Part shown: in pieces, positions 1 to 12,740 of the stretch | How the letters are laid out: every line of letters starts with the position of its first letter | Numbering within the stretch: the first letter of the stretch is position 1 | NCBI RefSeq assembly: GCF_901709675.1 | Contig: NC_051106.1 | Location: forward strand, 1,152,001-1,216,000 | Source: Syngnathus acus | Taxonomy: Eukaryota; Chordata; Actinopteri; Syngnathiformes; Syngnathidae | Reading direction: 5' to 3' | Length of the DNA: 64,000 nucleotides | The notes under the pieces: generated by a model | The model's database searches: none | Told to the model about the DNA's origin: nothing | What the model saw: only the letters and a program-made list of their open reading frames with translations | Translations under genes and position numbers: made by a program

Positions 1-135
1 TATCAACAGTAATGCAATGAGAGCGCGGCTCTCGGCACATCGCAGAGAGCGACGCGAGTGTGACGGCGCATGTGATGAGGGGAGAAAATGAGACGGGATT
101 GTGTCGTGGAAGTGTGTGTGTGTGTGTGCGCTCAC

Positions 136-3100
136 CTCCACTGGCGTACTCCATGACCAGGTAGAGTGTCCTCTCAGTCTCGATCACCTCAAACAGCTTG
201 ACTGGCGGGACGAGACACACAACAACAAACACACAACACACGTCAAGGACGGGTTGCTTCGGCGTGCGTGGTGATGAAAGAGCAGCAGGCGGACTAAAAT
301 AGCCCGCGGTGGGATGGAAGACCAGCAAACCGACAGAAAATGATGCTAGGTTGATATTAGCGCTTTTGAAATGCTTTTTTTCCCAACATAAAGAAAATGG
401 CATTCAAACATGCAAGCACATCACCATCTAAATAAACAAATAAATAAATAAACAAATAAATAAATAAAAATTGGCAGATTTCCTCCCCTATTAGGGTAAG
501 TTGCGCAAATGTTAAAGGACAAAGTAAAACAGTCAAGTGTTCTGTAATTCATAAAGTTATTGACCCAGAAGGTTATTCATTACATTTTCTTAAATCAATT
601 GGTTAGCTGAATTTTCTTTCTCAAATATCAGCATCAGGCTTAAAAAAAACAAAAACAAAAAAAACATCTCGGTTGGTGCCAATTCTCTTATGATTTTCAT
701 CCTGCTGATCCTCATTGCAGACTGGCCTGACGGCCAGAATTCAAACTTGAGTGAACGGTTGCTAACGACGACTTACCAATGTTGGGATGATTCAAGATCT
801 TCATTATTCGGACTTCTCTGAAGAGCTGAATGTAAACACAAAGTGAAGATAAATGTGTGAAGAAACACATACCCAGTCATGAAAAGGCAGCTGAGGCAAC
901 CGGAAACACACAAAACCAAACAAAGTGATTGACTGCATTAACAGCATTAATTAACATTAATTGCATTAACAACCACAAAGTGGCCATGAAGAACAAAAAC
1001 AAACCGGTCTTAAATTCACATCGACAATGTCACCATCAGTAAGAACCAGTTTGTGAAGTATTGGCTGTTTAAAATGCATATTTAAAGGGATGTATACGTA
1101 TGTGCGGAGGGGGAGTGAAACCATATTCAAATCAAGACCAGGACCAAGAAAAGCACTGGATGTGATCGCGAACATCTGCTCTTCCTTCAAGTCTTTTGGG
1201 ATTAGTGTGTGGCTAATGCTAGTGACCGCTTTGGACATGGCACTTTTTAAGAAGCGAGACTTTAAGAGACGGCTGATAAGTCAGGTGGAGCGCTCTGCAC
1301 CCGACAGGACGTCCTCCAATTGTTGAGCACACAAAAGAGGGAAGCCGTCCATTTTCTAGCCCCGCCACCCATCAGAGCGACGCGCGACCGTTGTCATGCC
1401 TCATTTTCTCTGCCGGGTCATCCGGACAGCAGCAGATGTGACAAAAGGTCTGATCAACCGGATTAGCGTGAGGATTCAATTCTTAGGGACGCCGGTCTCT
1501 CTCTCTCTGGGATTTGTCAACTCTTCATCATTACTGTCAGCTACGGTGAGGGGTCGACTGTTTTGTATTTAAAGCCTCACACGACAGCAATTTCACCTTT
1601 TCGAGTCTTTTAAGACGGCTCGGATCTCACAAAATAAACACGGGAGGAACTCAATCGCCCGTTTGTGTGCGTGCACGAGCTCGCCCGTTGTTTTTTCTGG
1701 GAGCCTCTGACACACAAAGGGTTACAAATCGATCGCGCTTCGGAAAAACTGATGGAAAACCACTGCTGGCCCGCCTGGGGTGGGGCAAAATAGCGGCCTT
1801 CTTTGTGGAGGCCGTCAATAGCAACCGCCAATACCTCAAACTGGTATCGTAACCCCATTGAAACGACTTTGCAAGCAAGAGTCGTTCCGATGGGGTTGGG
1901 CGTGGATAGCAAAAACAAAGGCTCCTCCCACTTGCCGTAGTTTCAATTGCATGTGACGACTTGTTTGGGACGACCACGGACGCGCTTTCCCGCTTTCTCA
2001 CAGAATCGGCAATCATAAGACGCTTGAGCAAATTGGGCGGCCAGTTACCTTCTGAAGACTGTTGGGGTTCAGTTGCGTCTTGTCGATGATTTTGATGGCC
2101 ACCTGCGCCCAAAGAACAAAAAACAACACGAGAAAAAAATTAAAGCAGACAAATGCATCGAGGAAGGTACCATTTCAGTACAAAAGTTATTTTGGCGGTT
2201 GGGCGTTTTTATTTTGTCAATAATGGGCTCATTCATCCCTATTAAATTAATTATGAATACGGAAATCATTCTAGTTTTATTATTAAAATAAACTATTTTA
2301 CAACTCATTAGCCTATGAGCCAAAGTCAACAACAAAACAATTTTGAGCTCGTGCATTGATATTTTTGATCAATTGAATATTTAAAAATGACGTTGGCAAA
2401 ATTGCTACGAGGTAGGCTAAGCTACTTAACCGGCAGCGGCAATGTTACCGGTTACCTCTCTGCCGGTGAGGATGTGGCGAGCCAGTTTGACCTTGGCGAA
2501 GTTGCCCTTCCCGATGGTCTTGAGCAGGCGGTAGTTGCCCACGTGCGGCTGCTGTGGCTCGTCGGAGCTGCGAGAACGCACGCCCGAGCGGGACGACTGG
2601 CGGCCATTGCCGTGAGAGGACGCGTGCTGCGGGAGGGAGACAACACATTATTCCACTACACACACACATAAAAAAAACAACCTCCGCTTTGACTTGAGCC
2701 TTGCCTGCACATAGATTAACAGAAACAGTACATTTACTTCATTATTTCTGTGGGGGGAGGGGGGTTGACCCGATTCATGTGGTTGCGTGTCCGAGAGGGT
2801 CACGTGAACTTTGATGCTGGCTGCAATTCTTACCAGCATTGATTTTTATTTCTGTGTGTGCTGGTGTCCTTTTCAAAAGCAACTAGGGTTAAAAAAAAAA
2901 AAAAAACTGATCGAGGTCAGTCAGTATCAACCGAGCCGTTTCCCCATCGTGCTGGCTGAAACGCTGCAATGCAGATCCAACTTTCAAGTCCTGGCGAATT
3001 ACTTGGAACCTGGAACCTTTGGTTCTGCGGCGCGTAAGTTCCAGGGACTACAAGTGTCAAGAACGCAAAGTGTGAATATGTCAAGCAATCAGATACATCC

Positions 3101-5934
3101 AACATTGCAGAGTCCGTCTTAAAGGGTCCGGAACCTTTTGAGAGTACTTAACCCAATCAGACCCAAAACCAAATTACCCCATCATTTTTGGACTCTGGGA
3201 CATTCCTGAGATTTTTTTTTCTTCAGGTCGAAAGAGGAGCCTCGGTTTTCTAATGTCTCGGTTCTCGAACAAATCGGTATTCGAACAAAAAATTCGAGAT
3301 TTTTTTGCTTCGGATGTCGGACGAAATTCGGTTGTCGAACCTCGCGAGATGAGCCGAGAGGACCCGCATGCCAACTGACTCCGTTCGTTATTACGTTCTC
3401 GTTACTCTGAGGATTGCATCAACTCTAATCATGCCTCCAAAGGAAGCAAGTGGGAGCAGTAAAGCTATCCTAAAACACAAAGACGCTCCTAAAGCAATGC
3501 GACAGTGAGCGACAGTGAGCGACAGTGAGCGACAGTGAGCGACAGTGAGCGCCCGGCGCGCTGCGGTTGCGCGATCGGACCAAATTAAGCTCCCTGCGCA
3601 CTGATGTCCACTTAAATTTTGGAAAGTACAACAGGACTTTAAAAATATTTTCTAAATTTCAGCGACGGCTCTGTCACAATAATGCGACCAGCGTGGTGCA
3701 GTTGCGCGGTCGGCGGTGCGCTACGGTTGGGCGTTCGGCGGTGCGCTGCAGTTGCGCGATCGGACAAAAATGCGCAAATGAAAAAATGCTTAAAAAAGGC
3801 GTTTTTTGTTTGGAACGGATTAAATTTGTTTCCATTATTTGTAATGGGAAAACATGATTCGGAATTTGAACAATTCACTTCTGTAACAGCCTTCTGGAAC
3901 GGATTGTGGTCGAAAACCGAGGCTCCACTGTACTACCACCTCTACATGGTATTCTTTTGGTTCTAATAATGAGCCCCAGATCTACATTTAGCCAACAGTG
4001 CTTGCATCCAAACAAAAGGCAAAACAGCAATCCGAACGTTCCTGGATAAAAGTGACAGAAAAAGATAGGAGCCCACAGTTGCAGTGAAAATGTTACAAAC
4101 ACAATTTGAACCAACAACTTCCAAATGTCGTCATCTACTCAATCACAGATGCTTTAAGTCTTAAATTTGACCTCTCACATTGTTCACTCACCGCAAGAAA
4201 CACAAAAGAGCCTCAAATTACCCCCCCCCCACCAAACATGGTTTCAGGCAACATTTCTGTCTGGCTAGTGGTCTTGAGGTTTTTACTCACGAGGCTGCAG
4301 TGCCTCCTGGCCACCTGTGAGCCAGTCATGTTGCCGCAGGGAGACGGCGGAGAACGCTTGACGATGACCACACGTCCACCGGCCCTGCAGACTTCGTCAA
4401 CGCAGCTCGCAACTTCCCCACTGATAACCAGTGCAGGCCATGACAGGGACGAGGGGAGCTTGCAAGCAGATAATAACAATGTGCTTCAAGCCCACGACAG
4501 GCTGCCAACTGCGGTGGGAAGTTGCCCTTTCTGAATAAAAGCCTGATATTTTTCCACGGGAGTCAAAGGGATTTTGGGAGGACCCCCCCACCCCTAAATC
4601 TAGCTGCACGCTAACTTGTCAGGAGCCAAAGATGTGGACCAGTAATGACATCCAGGAAGCTTTAGGTCACAGGAACACATTAGAAGCTTTTAGCTCCCTC
4701 AACTACAAATTGCCAGGATGCAAAGCTCCTGGAATTTCAAGTAGGTCATCTTGAATCGTGGCTTATTTTCTACCTTGGACCAACTTGCAGTCAGGTAAAA
4801 CCGGGGTGGGTTCTTCCCCAAATAAACCCCGCCTGGTCTTTGATGACACCGGACCCGCAAGTGACACTTGAGCGCTTGTTGCCGTTATCGAGTGTTTGTT
4901 GTTGGTTATCTGCAAATGTGATGACACATCACACTTTGGAAAACGACAAGGCTGCCAGTGTCAATACAAGCCGTATTGACAGATGGATGAGGAAATGGAG
5001 GAAAATCCATGAATTGATCAGTCCCTCGGTTATTATCTTAGCCCATCCCCTACTAATGTATTTTCACGTATTAATTCTAAAAATCTTTCGAAGTTGACAG
5101 CTATTAGGAGTTGCAGCAATAAGTTAACAACTCATTGTTATAATTGTCCAAGTCCTTTGATATAACATATACTATTGTTATAATAAAATATATATTTTTA
5201 AATAATTCTTAATAACATCTGAATTAAAATTGCAACCCTTGTGAAAATAAGCACTGCAGAAATTCGACTGTTTCAATTGTTTACCAATATGGGGCTTACA
5301 TATTTTAGTGTCACGGCTTGTAATATTTATTAACAGTCCAAATAGTAGACACCCGTTACAGTAAAACTCCCAAAACCAACAGTACAGTATAGTGAGTGGT
5401 AAGAAATAAACAGCGCCTTATTGTGACAAGGCAGGTCGGAAGTGCGTTCGGTTGTGTCGCGCTTGTTTTGAGCAGTGAGTCAGGCAGGGTGCCTTCTGCT
5501 GGTCACGAGTGGGCGGGGCTATGACGTTGTCTTCCAAACCCGATTGGTCGAGGCTCTTGATTGATAACCCTTGTAGCCAATAGGATACCCCCCAAGCATT
5601 CACTTAAAGTAGAGTCTGTCCTGTAGTTTTGCTCGGCTGGGGCCTAAAGTGTCCCCAACACGTCCCAAATAAACAACTACCACTCAAGAACTTGACAACT
5701 TTTAACTGTGACCAAAAACAAACCCAAAGCGTGTTCACACCAAACAAGGGGAATTGGGCAGGCCGCAGAGGAAGCCGATTTGTTTACGAAGTGCGGTGGA
5801 GAGAACAATACGCGAGGATTCAGTCCGATATGCGCAGCAAACTGTATGCCATGACCTCTTAACATCACAAAACGGCTACTCACACTCTCGGTCGCCTTCT
5901 CGTTGACGGTGGGCAAAGGGGTTTTGGTGGACAT
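136..5934 (-). CDS. mark3: MARK3 microtubule affinity-regulating kinase, 5' exons (partial)
   Basis: Ser/Thr kinase of the MARK/Par-1 family, which phosphorylates microtubule-associated proteins and acts in cell polarity. Five coding exons are seen on the minus strand: 5881-5934 region (ATG at 5932-5934, [17 protein letters not shown]), 2456-2626, 2049-2102, 777-825 and 136-201. They join in phase. Exon 2 carries [19 protein letters not shown] (glycine-rich loop), exon 3 [18 protein letters not shown] (VAIK lysine), exon 4 [16 protein letters not shown] (alpha-C glutamate region), exon 5 [20 protein letters not shown] (hinge). The N-terminus [12 protein letters not shown] resembles MARK3 more than other MARKs. 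The activation loop, UBA and KA1 domains lie beyond the left edge. Exon 1 ends in GTGAGT; the spacer between start and kinase domain is shorter than in human. Introns contain a pogo-like element copy and a promoter-like cluster. Confidence 0.93.
3228..3931 (+). mobile_element. pogo/Tigger-like internally deleted DNA element, copy 1 (mark3 intron 2)
   Basis: Matches, over most of its length and in opposite orientation, the element at 47147-47982. The right end reads CGAAAACCGAGGCTCCACTG; the left end (GAGCCTCGGTTTTC) is eroded. It keeps a short open stretch starting ATGCCTCCAAAGG ([17 protein letters not shown]), like the N-terminus of pogo/Tigger-type transposases, followed by sequence without a transposase core. 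Class assignment is inferred from the terminal repeats, the TA target of copy 2 and this N-terminal stretch. Confidence 0.65.
3499..3549. repeat. Short tandem repeat, 10-bp unit GACAGTGAGC x5
   Basis: Five consecutive copies of GACAGTGAGC lie inside the pogo-like element. The second copy of the element (47147-47982) has only one unit at the corresponding place, so the expansion happened after the copies separated. Confidence 0.9.
5505..5600. promoter_or_regulatory. Promoter-like motif cluster in mark3 intron 1
   Basis: Within about 90 bases there are a GC box (GGGCGGGGC), a CRE-like TGACGT, an ATTGG (inverted CCAAT) and a CCAAT. This grouping is typical of TATA-less vertebrate promoters. It lies about 300 bases downstream of coding exon 1 and could be an alternative promoter in either direction, or part of an old repeat. 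Motif presence is seen; function is inference. Confidence 0.3.
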
Positions 5935-6170
5935 GATGTTTCAAGCGAGGCTAAGCAGCTCGCGATCCGGTGACACCTCGTTCGATCCCGCGGCGGAAGA
6001 GGGACACAGTCGCATGGATCTCCGAACGAGTGGGGAAGCAACACTTTGGAGTGGCCAACAAAATAAAATGTGCAAATCGTTGCTGCGCCAGTCGTCCCGA
6101 CTCCCGGGGCCAGTCGGGCCAAAGGGAACTTGGCCAACGTTTGACGGAGGCGCCGCTCGGCCACTACTTC

Positions 6171-6221
6171 AAAAAAAAAAAAAAAAAAAAAAAAAAACGC
6201 CCCGGGCTTTTTTTTTTTTTT
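6171..6221. repeat. A27 tract, CGCCCCGGGC, T14 tract
   Basis: Twenty-seven A, a short GC core and fourteen T form an imperfect inverted repeat about 240 bases upstream of the mark3 start codon, in the likely 5'UTR or promoter. Confidence 0.85.
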
Positions 6222-6304
6222 GCTCTCAAGTCCGCCTAGCAGCGACGGGCCATGGCCTCCGAAGTCGGGCGGCGGCGCAGTGTCGTCAGGCAGGCGGGAT
6301 TTAA

Positions 6305-7590
6305 ACAGGTTCGACGTTGTATTTCCTCGGCGTCGGCTCGTTTTGGGTCATCGCAAACGGTGGGCGAGCAGCTCCCTGGGATGATTTAGGTGCGACCAAA
6401 ATGGCTACGAGTGCTCGGTGGCTGGGCTGGATTAGGAGGCGTTCAATGACCTCGCTCGGAGTCCGAAAAATTACTTTCGTAAACACCGGAACTGGCCGTC
6501 ACTCCGACACGCGAGATCCAAAACTGTTAAGCACTTGATTATGTTCACACTCCAAAACGTCAATTTATTCGCCTTAAAAAATTATATGTGATGTAGAAAT
6601 TAGCTGTTTTCGTTTGCGAAGCAAAGTTCCCCATATTACTGGGCGTTTTGCAGGGCTGATCTTTGGAGATCCAGACAGTTCATGTGTGCGTGTAAATCTG
6701 AATGAGAGCTGCTCAGGGGTCATTTCATTAGACGACAGAAGAACCAAAGTGAGATGTTCGAGAAATAGACTTTACTAAAAAACTAATTCTAAAACTATCC
6801 ATGACAACCATGGTTGCCTCTTTTCCGACGACACCAGAAAGTAGCATTGTCGCGAACCAGCTGAACAGGAGGGGCGGAGAAGGTTCTCAAGCCGAAGTCA
6901 GCAAACCCACCCGGCTGACCTTCTGGCTCCGCGTTATCACTAAAACGTCTGCGCTCTGTCAACACTTAACTTAAGCTTCAAACGCGGACAAGTGTGTATT
7001 TACATTCGAGCTCGGTACAGACAAATAAGCGGCAAGGACGGCAAAGCAGAAAAAAAAATAAGGTTAACATTATGATAGTGTCGAAACTCGGTAACCTTCC
7101 AGTGGTTTTGCAGGGGAGAGGAATCTGGCCAGTCTGGAATAGGTAAAATCTGCTAATAGTTATACCCCCCGTGACATAGCTATAAATTAGCACGCAAGGT
7201 AAAATCCCCATTACACAAGCCTTTAAGTGCTGCTCAGTGACTGGATAAGCGGAATGTACCACTCACCTAAAATTGCACAATCATACATTCAAAAGTAATA
7301 GCAGCGAAATACCACCATCTATTGGTAGACGTTAAAGAAGCAGTGACTTGAAGGGCCTGTTCTACTTTACATCACCACATCAAGCTCATCATGGCTTGCC
7401 AAAGGTCTTCAGACGAAATGTTTATGAATTAACTTCAAGTGAGCCCAGGCTTTGCAACAAACCAAACTAAAAACTTCATAGCTGTCCAAATACTTTCTAT
7501 TCTTCATGTAAAATTTCACTTTTAATTCTCGGTGCAAGGTTTCCTCCTAGGCTCCCAATCAGAGTGAACACAGGAGTTGTGGATAGCAAA
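6305..7590. other. Intergenic region between mark3 and the eif5 3' end
   Basis: No exon-like open reading with splice sites, no tRNA-like fold and no element with clear terminal repeats was seen. It is the upstream flank of mark3 and the downstream flank of eif5, both minus-strand genes. Confidence 0.5.
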
Positions 7591-7601
7591 ACATTCACTT
7601 C

Positions 7602-7607
7602 TTTATT
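7602..7607 (-). terminator. Poly(A) signal of eif5
   Basis: TTTATT on the plus strand (AATAAA on the minus strand) about 325 bases past the eif5 stop codon; the only well placed canonical signal seen. Confidence 0.6.
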
Positions 7608-7931
7608 GACTGGAAAAGTATGAGGGACCAAAAAAAGTGCACTGCAATGACCCTCGAAAAACAGGCATGATTAAAATCCCTCCCAGAAACGAGCATCGTA
7701 ACAACTCTTGTCTTATTTTAGGGCTTGTATGCACATCAACGTGACAGAAGAGTGGATGTGCAGCCAGTTAGCTTAGCGCGCAAGGTTAAGAGAACATGCC
7801 TCAAAGCGAAGGGGGAGGGAGGAGTCAGCTGGTTACAGGGTGGCCAGAGCTAAGGGGTTCAGCCATTTCAAAATCGTGAGTCAAAGCCACAAAAAAAACA
7901 AGAATCATGTCATCAATATTGTCCGTGCGTC

Positions 7932-10479
7932 TTAGATGGCATCAATATCGATGTCTTCGTCCTCCTTCTCCGGCTTATCCACTTTCACAGTCTCCACTTT
8001 GAGCTCACGTGCCGAAGAGGAATAAACCACCTGGTGGCCAGAGAAAAAAATAAAATAAAATCAGCAAAGACATGTTACACGCACCATAAAACTCTAAAAA
8101 ATTCTTCCTCTCTCCTCAAAACGCACAATGGCTGGAGGTATTACCTCAACATTCTCATCATCTTCCTCGTCGTCTTCATCGCTGCCCTCGCTCTCCTCCT
8201 CGGCCTCCTTCAGCCACTTGATGAAGGGCGCCGCCTTAGCGCGGATCTCTTTGGCCAGCTCCTTGGAGACATACTTTTTGGAAACCTGCAGACAGTCAAG
8301 TTTTATATTTTCATCTTGCTCTTGTTGTAAATGTCCTTGGGGCCCTTGAGAAAAGTCCCAAAAACAAAACATCGAAGCAGCCCGCGCCAGCAGTGTCACC
8401 TTCTCGGCCCAGGCAAAGATAACGTCCTCCTCTAGGAGGTCAGCGTCGTAAAAGTCCTTGAGGATGATGGGAACTCTCTGCAACAGCTGGACTTGGTGCA
8501 GCTTGACCAAGCACTCAAAGCCGCCCAGTAGGTACTTCTGAGCCTTCTTGTTGTTGTGGCAGAACTGACAACAAAAAGGACAAAGTGCTGTTCAGCTCCT
8601 CGCCAATTCAGTGCTTGCTTCAAGTGAGCTTAGATGGGCAGGAGAAGTGGCACGGTCGGGACGCACCCGCAGGAAGTGACGCTTGTATTTCTTGAGCTGC
8701 TCGCGGATATTCTCGTCAAAGAGCAGCTCGCTGAGGATGAGCGGGCCCATGGCCTTCACGTCCAGACGCTCGGCCTCGGCCAGGATCTCCTTGTCGGCCG
8801 AGTCCACCGTGCCGTTCTCCTTCCGTTGCTACACACGTCAACAACCACTGGCATCGCATTTCCACAAGACGAATAGCTTTTTTTTTTTTTTTTTTTTAAC
8901 GGCCCAGTGATGCAAAAGAGTAGCAACCGGTGTCGCACAAACGTGTTGACAATAAACGCCTTTGAAGGGCACACACTTGGGGGCATTCAAGTTTGGAATC
9001 AAGACTCTGCTGCTGCAGGAACAGACTTTGTTGCACATTAAGTGGAAAAGCCCGATTGCATAAAGGAGAGGAAAGACTGACTTTGACAAAGTTGTAGAAG
9101 AGGTTGACTCTCTCCTCCAGAGGTTTCTCCAGATCCTCGCTGAGCGTCAGGTTCTTGGCGTGGTCGCTGATCTCCTCCATTCGCCTCCTCTGAGCCTCCT
9201 TGGTGGTCTCCTCCCCCCAGTCGTCGTCGTCGTCGTCTCCGTCCTGAAACGCGGGCGAGCCTGAGCGGCAGCGATACAAACACGAGCTGGCATGGAGGGG
9301 CGGGGGTGAACGCACCACAGCGTCAGGAGCGTCAATGTTCTCCTGGTTTCCGGCCTCTCCGCTTCCTGAGCCGTTCTCCTTGTCCTTCTTGCGGTTCTTC
9401 TTCTCTTTCTCCTTCTTGGCGGTGGTGGATCCGCTGTCGCTGGCCTCTGGCGTGAGGGAAGCAACGTCGAGGTTCAAGCGAGTTTGGCCCCGATGGGCAG
9501 CTTTAAGGACACCGTCTCACCTGGCGGGTTTTTGAGGATGAAGGTGCAGAGTTTGTGCTTGGTATCGAGCATGCCACGGTAGCCGCAGGCCTTGCAGGAC
9601 GTGCCGATGGTTTGCTTCTTGGGATTCACGTTCTGCGGAAAAGACGCAAGCATTTAGCAGAAGCGTAGACGAGTGCCGGAAGCGGGTCGATGGTTTACCA
9701 GGTCGGTTTCTGGGTTGTCGCACTCGGCGCACAGCACAAATTTCCTGATGAACCCATCCAGCATGTCCTGCAGCTTGTTGGCCTCGTGCGAGCCGTTGAC
9801 AATGTAACGGTCATTTTTGGTATCGAACTGGGTTTGAGCGCCGAGTTCACAGCCAAAAAACTTGGTCGGGTCTGCTCAAGAGACAAAAGGAAACCGTCAA
9901 CTAACAGCATGTGCATCGCGGTCAAGCTGGATGGAAAAAAATAAAACTTCCCATAACACGGAAGAGTTCAATTCAAATGATCCATGACGAAACATTGCAT
10001 CGTTATTTATGTGTGGCAAAAATCACAACCCTCAATCATGTCACCAACATCCACAGTAGTACAACAAAATTGTAAATTTAACATCAATAAGACGCATTTG
10101 TGCCGTTTTGTGATGCGCTTCATTTTCCTGTCAAGAGGTCAACATCTGTTGGCCTTCGATCGGGATGACGTCAAGTCCAGAACGTGAAACGCTCGTCACT
10201 CGATCCAACTAGATGAACTTACATGTTGGAGGCCTGTTCAGCGCCTTTGCAACATCGACCATGTTGACAATGACAGTCTTGATTCCATTCCCTTTCCCTT
10301 CCACCTGAACAAATACACAAACATGCAGTACATATTAAAAAAACACAAAAAAAAAACCAAGGGAAAAACCCATGGCGCATCCACTCCGGTCCATCTCGCG
10401 TGGGTACCTTGGCGATCAGACGGGGCATCTTGTAGCGGTAGAACTGGTCCGACACGCTGCGGTTGACATTGACAGACAT
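7932..10479 (-). CDS. eif5: Eukaryotic translation initiation factor 5 (eIF5)
   Basis: GTPase-activating protein for eIF2 in the scanning 43S/48S complex. Ten coding exons join in phase to 432 aa (human 431): 10408-10479, 10223-10304, 9699-9871, 9521-9632, 9316-9446, 9082-9243, 8667-8828, 8400-8564, 8145-8285, 7932-8030. The start [20 protein letters not shown] includes Arg15, the arginine finger of the family. A C4 zinc ribbon is present (LCAECD near residues 99-102, SCKACG near 122-125). A lysine-rich linker, an acidic DDDDDDW segment and the C-terminal W2/HEAT domain ([31 protein letters not shown]) follow; the protein ends in acidic DIDIDAI, as in other eIF5s. Untranslated 5' exons lie near 10480-10548 and 12741-12800. 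All introns but two are shorter than 120 bases from exon 2 on. Confidence 0.97.
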
Positions 10480-10548
10480 GTTGGCTGGACGGCGCTACTA
10501 TCAGTGAGATAAAAGGATCGTGATTGGGGACTTTCCGGGATCTTCTGT

Positions 10549-12740
10549 CTGGAAAAGAGGGGATGACATAAACGACTGCAAGCGTGCTCGGTCTCTGACA
10601 TGAAAAACGCCGTGCCGCCGTGGCCGCAAGCTCCCCGCTTGAAGGCTAAGTTTCCACCACACAGGTTCCAACGGCTGCGCAACAGCTCTGAAACACACAC
10701 AGACACACAAAGGGAGCCACAAAAACTCCTGTCAGACCACGGACAGGGAAGTAGAAGAAAGCAAAATACTCAAGTGCAACTGTCCATCTAGCCTTCAGGT
10801 TGGCAAAAATTCTTTCAGTTGTGAGGGCAATAATAACATTCATTTCCAGATGTCTGCGGACCGTTCAACCAAATTGAAGACACGGCACTGCTTTTAAGAG
10901 CTTCCCCAGCAAAATCAAGATCTACATTGCGACTTGGCAGCATTTTACATCTTTTACGCTTATTATGTGGCAGGAGCGTTTGATCTTTGGCTGCTGTATT
11001 TAAAAGACGTGTGACATCACAAAAAGTAATAAACATAAAAAGGGTCATTTTAGTTAGCTGTGATTTTAGGCACCTTACTGCTTTAGCGGGCAATTAAGAC
11101 AATTTTAGAGGAGGCCATTTCGAGACTGTGTGGCCAACCTGCTGCGCTTGTCATGTCAGCTGTTGTCACCTTTTCAGGGGCTCAAACTACACACAAAAAA
11201 AAAAATTCAACTGGAGCACACTGGTGGCTTACAGTGTCCGCTGGACGGCTTCTGTTCTCACGCACACCAAAGGAAAGTGCTGAGTCTGACCAATTAAGTA
11301 AATAAGCTCGAGTCCGGCCACCCACCCTCGCAGTGTGATCCGGCAGAGGACACGCAGGCGGATTATGTACGAAGAACAAACCGATAGGCGATTTACACGC
11401 TGTGGCTTTGGTTTGAAAATAAATGGTTAACATGTTTGTCAAGGCCCAGCATTGTGCAAAAGCAACAGTGTGGAGGGATTAAGGGGTGGCAGTGGAACAT
11501 GAACACACTAGGCCTGCTTCTGTTAGGACCCCAGAACTACCAAGGCCTTAACTAATGCTAAATTGGTGACGGATACTGACCTATTTCAACCGCCTCGCGT
11601 CTATTTTCACACGCACGCCACTAAATCCGGCGCTGGATGAGATCCCAGAAGCTATATTTCAGGCAGGTACGTTAGCTTAGCTCATTAGCCTAGCCGGCCT
11701 AGCTTGGCGCAGAGTGCGTCATGCAGCCAACGCACACGAGCGAATGGGGAGGCGCCATTTTGATAGCACCTACTAAACAAATAGCGCACGTAGACATGTT
11801 AAACAGCACTCGTGAGAAGGCTGATTGAAAACACCCGGCGCAGCATTTGCGACTTACCGTTTTCGCAAAATAAAGACATAAACACAACGCTGATCGTCCC
11901 AAGAGGCGCAGTGAACAGTGTCGATGGCTGCCGCTGTTCTTGTATCGATTGCAGCAGGCTTCTCGGGTGCTGTGTGACGAGGATGAGGATGATGAAGGAG
12001 GAGGGGGCCCTCTCGCTTTTTTTTTCTCTCTTTTTTTTTTTTTTTTTTTTTTAAGATGCTAGGGTTGGAAAGAGCCGATGAAGGGAGGCAAAAGCCTTGA
12101 CAAGACGCGCAGGCCGCTGTGTCCAAAAATGTCCTCTGTGGAGTCGAGACCTTGAAAGCCGAGTGGAGAGAGGCGTTATTTTCCACTGTAAAATAACGTT
12201 CTTGTCTCAAAACATCGAGCATAGCGATAAAATGTAGCGGAAAGTGGTTCTCTTGGGCGGCGAGGTTTAACCGTCAGCTCCAAATGGACGAATGACTGTT
12301 ACGCAAATGTCGCATGTGTTTTAGCGTCATATTGGATCCGATATTGCATAATTACTGTACGCCACAAATAATTGTCGCCAACTGCTCTAAAGAGAATTCA
12401 AAATTAGCGTTAGCGTTAGCATGACCTAAATCCAGCATTAAAAGCTAAATCGTCCGACGTGTGCATGGAAATAGCTCGTACCGTACTCGACAGGAAATAG
12501 CCTGAGCCCAGATGCTAACGGGGAAGAGCTGTGACGTCGTTCGATATCTAGGCGCAGTCGACGATGAACAAATGGCAATATTGAGAATTAAAAAAAAAAA
12601 AAAAGGGGGGGGTGTTAATAACCCAACCTGCTATTAGCTCGACGTAATCGATCGGTCGGTCAATCTGCGACCATATGAGCAGTGTCGCGAGGAGTCGGGG
12701 AAACTTAACTGATCTGAAAGAACTAGTAGTGACACCTTAC
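10549..12740 (-). other. Large 5'UTR intron of eif5
   Basis: About 2.2 kb between a 5' untranslated exon ending at 12741 (CTAGAG then GTAAGG on the minus strand) and the untranslated part of the ATG exon (acceptor TTTTCCAG near 10549). A second donor-like site, AAACG then GTAAGT, lies near 11857 and could belong to an alternative first exon. A long T tract is at 12030-12052. No upstream ATG was seen in the two 5'UTR exon pieces. Confidence 0.45.

Noticed and set aside
3420-3560. Repeated GACAGTGAGC units considered as a CRISPR-like array
   Set aside because: Units are contiguous without spacers and the host is a vertebrate-type genome.
3567-3966. Overlapping open frames of about 95 codons in the mark3 intron
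   Set aside because: They lie in the pogo-like element and recur in the copy at 47147-47982; frames are unrelated to known proteins and shift between copies.
4106-4534. 142-codon plus-strand open frame
   Set aside because: No domain, no splice-consistent neighbours, inside mark3 intron 1.
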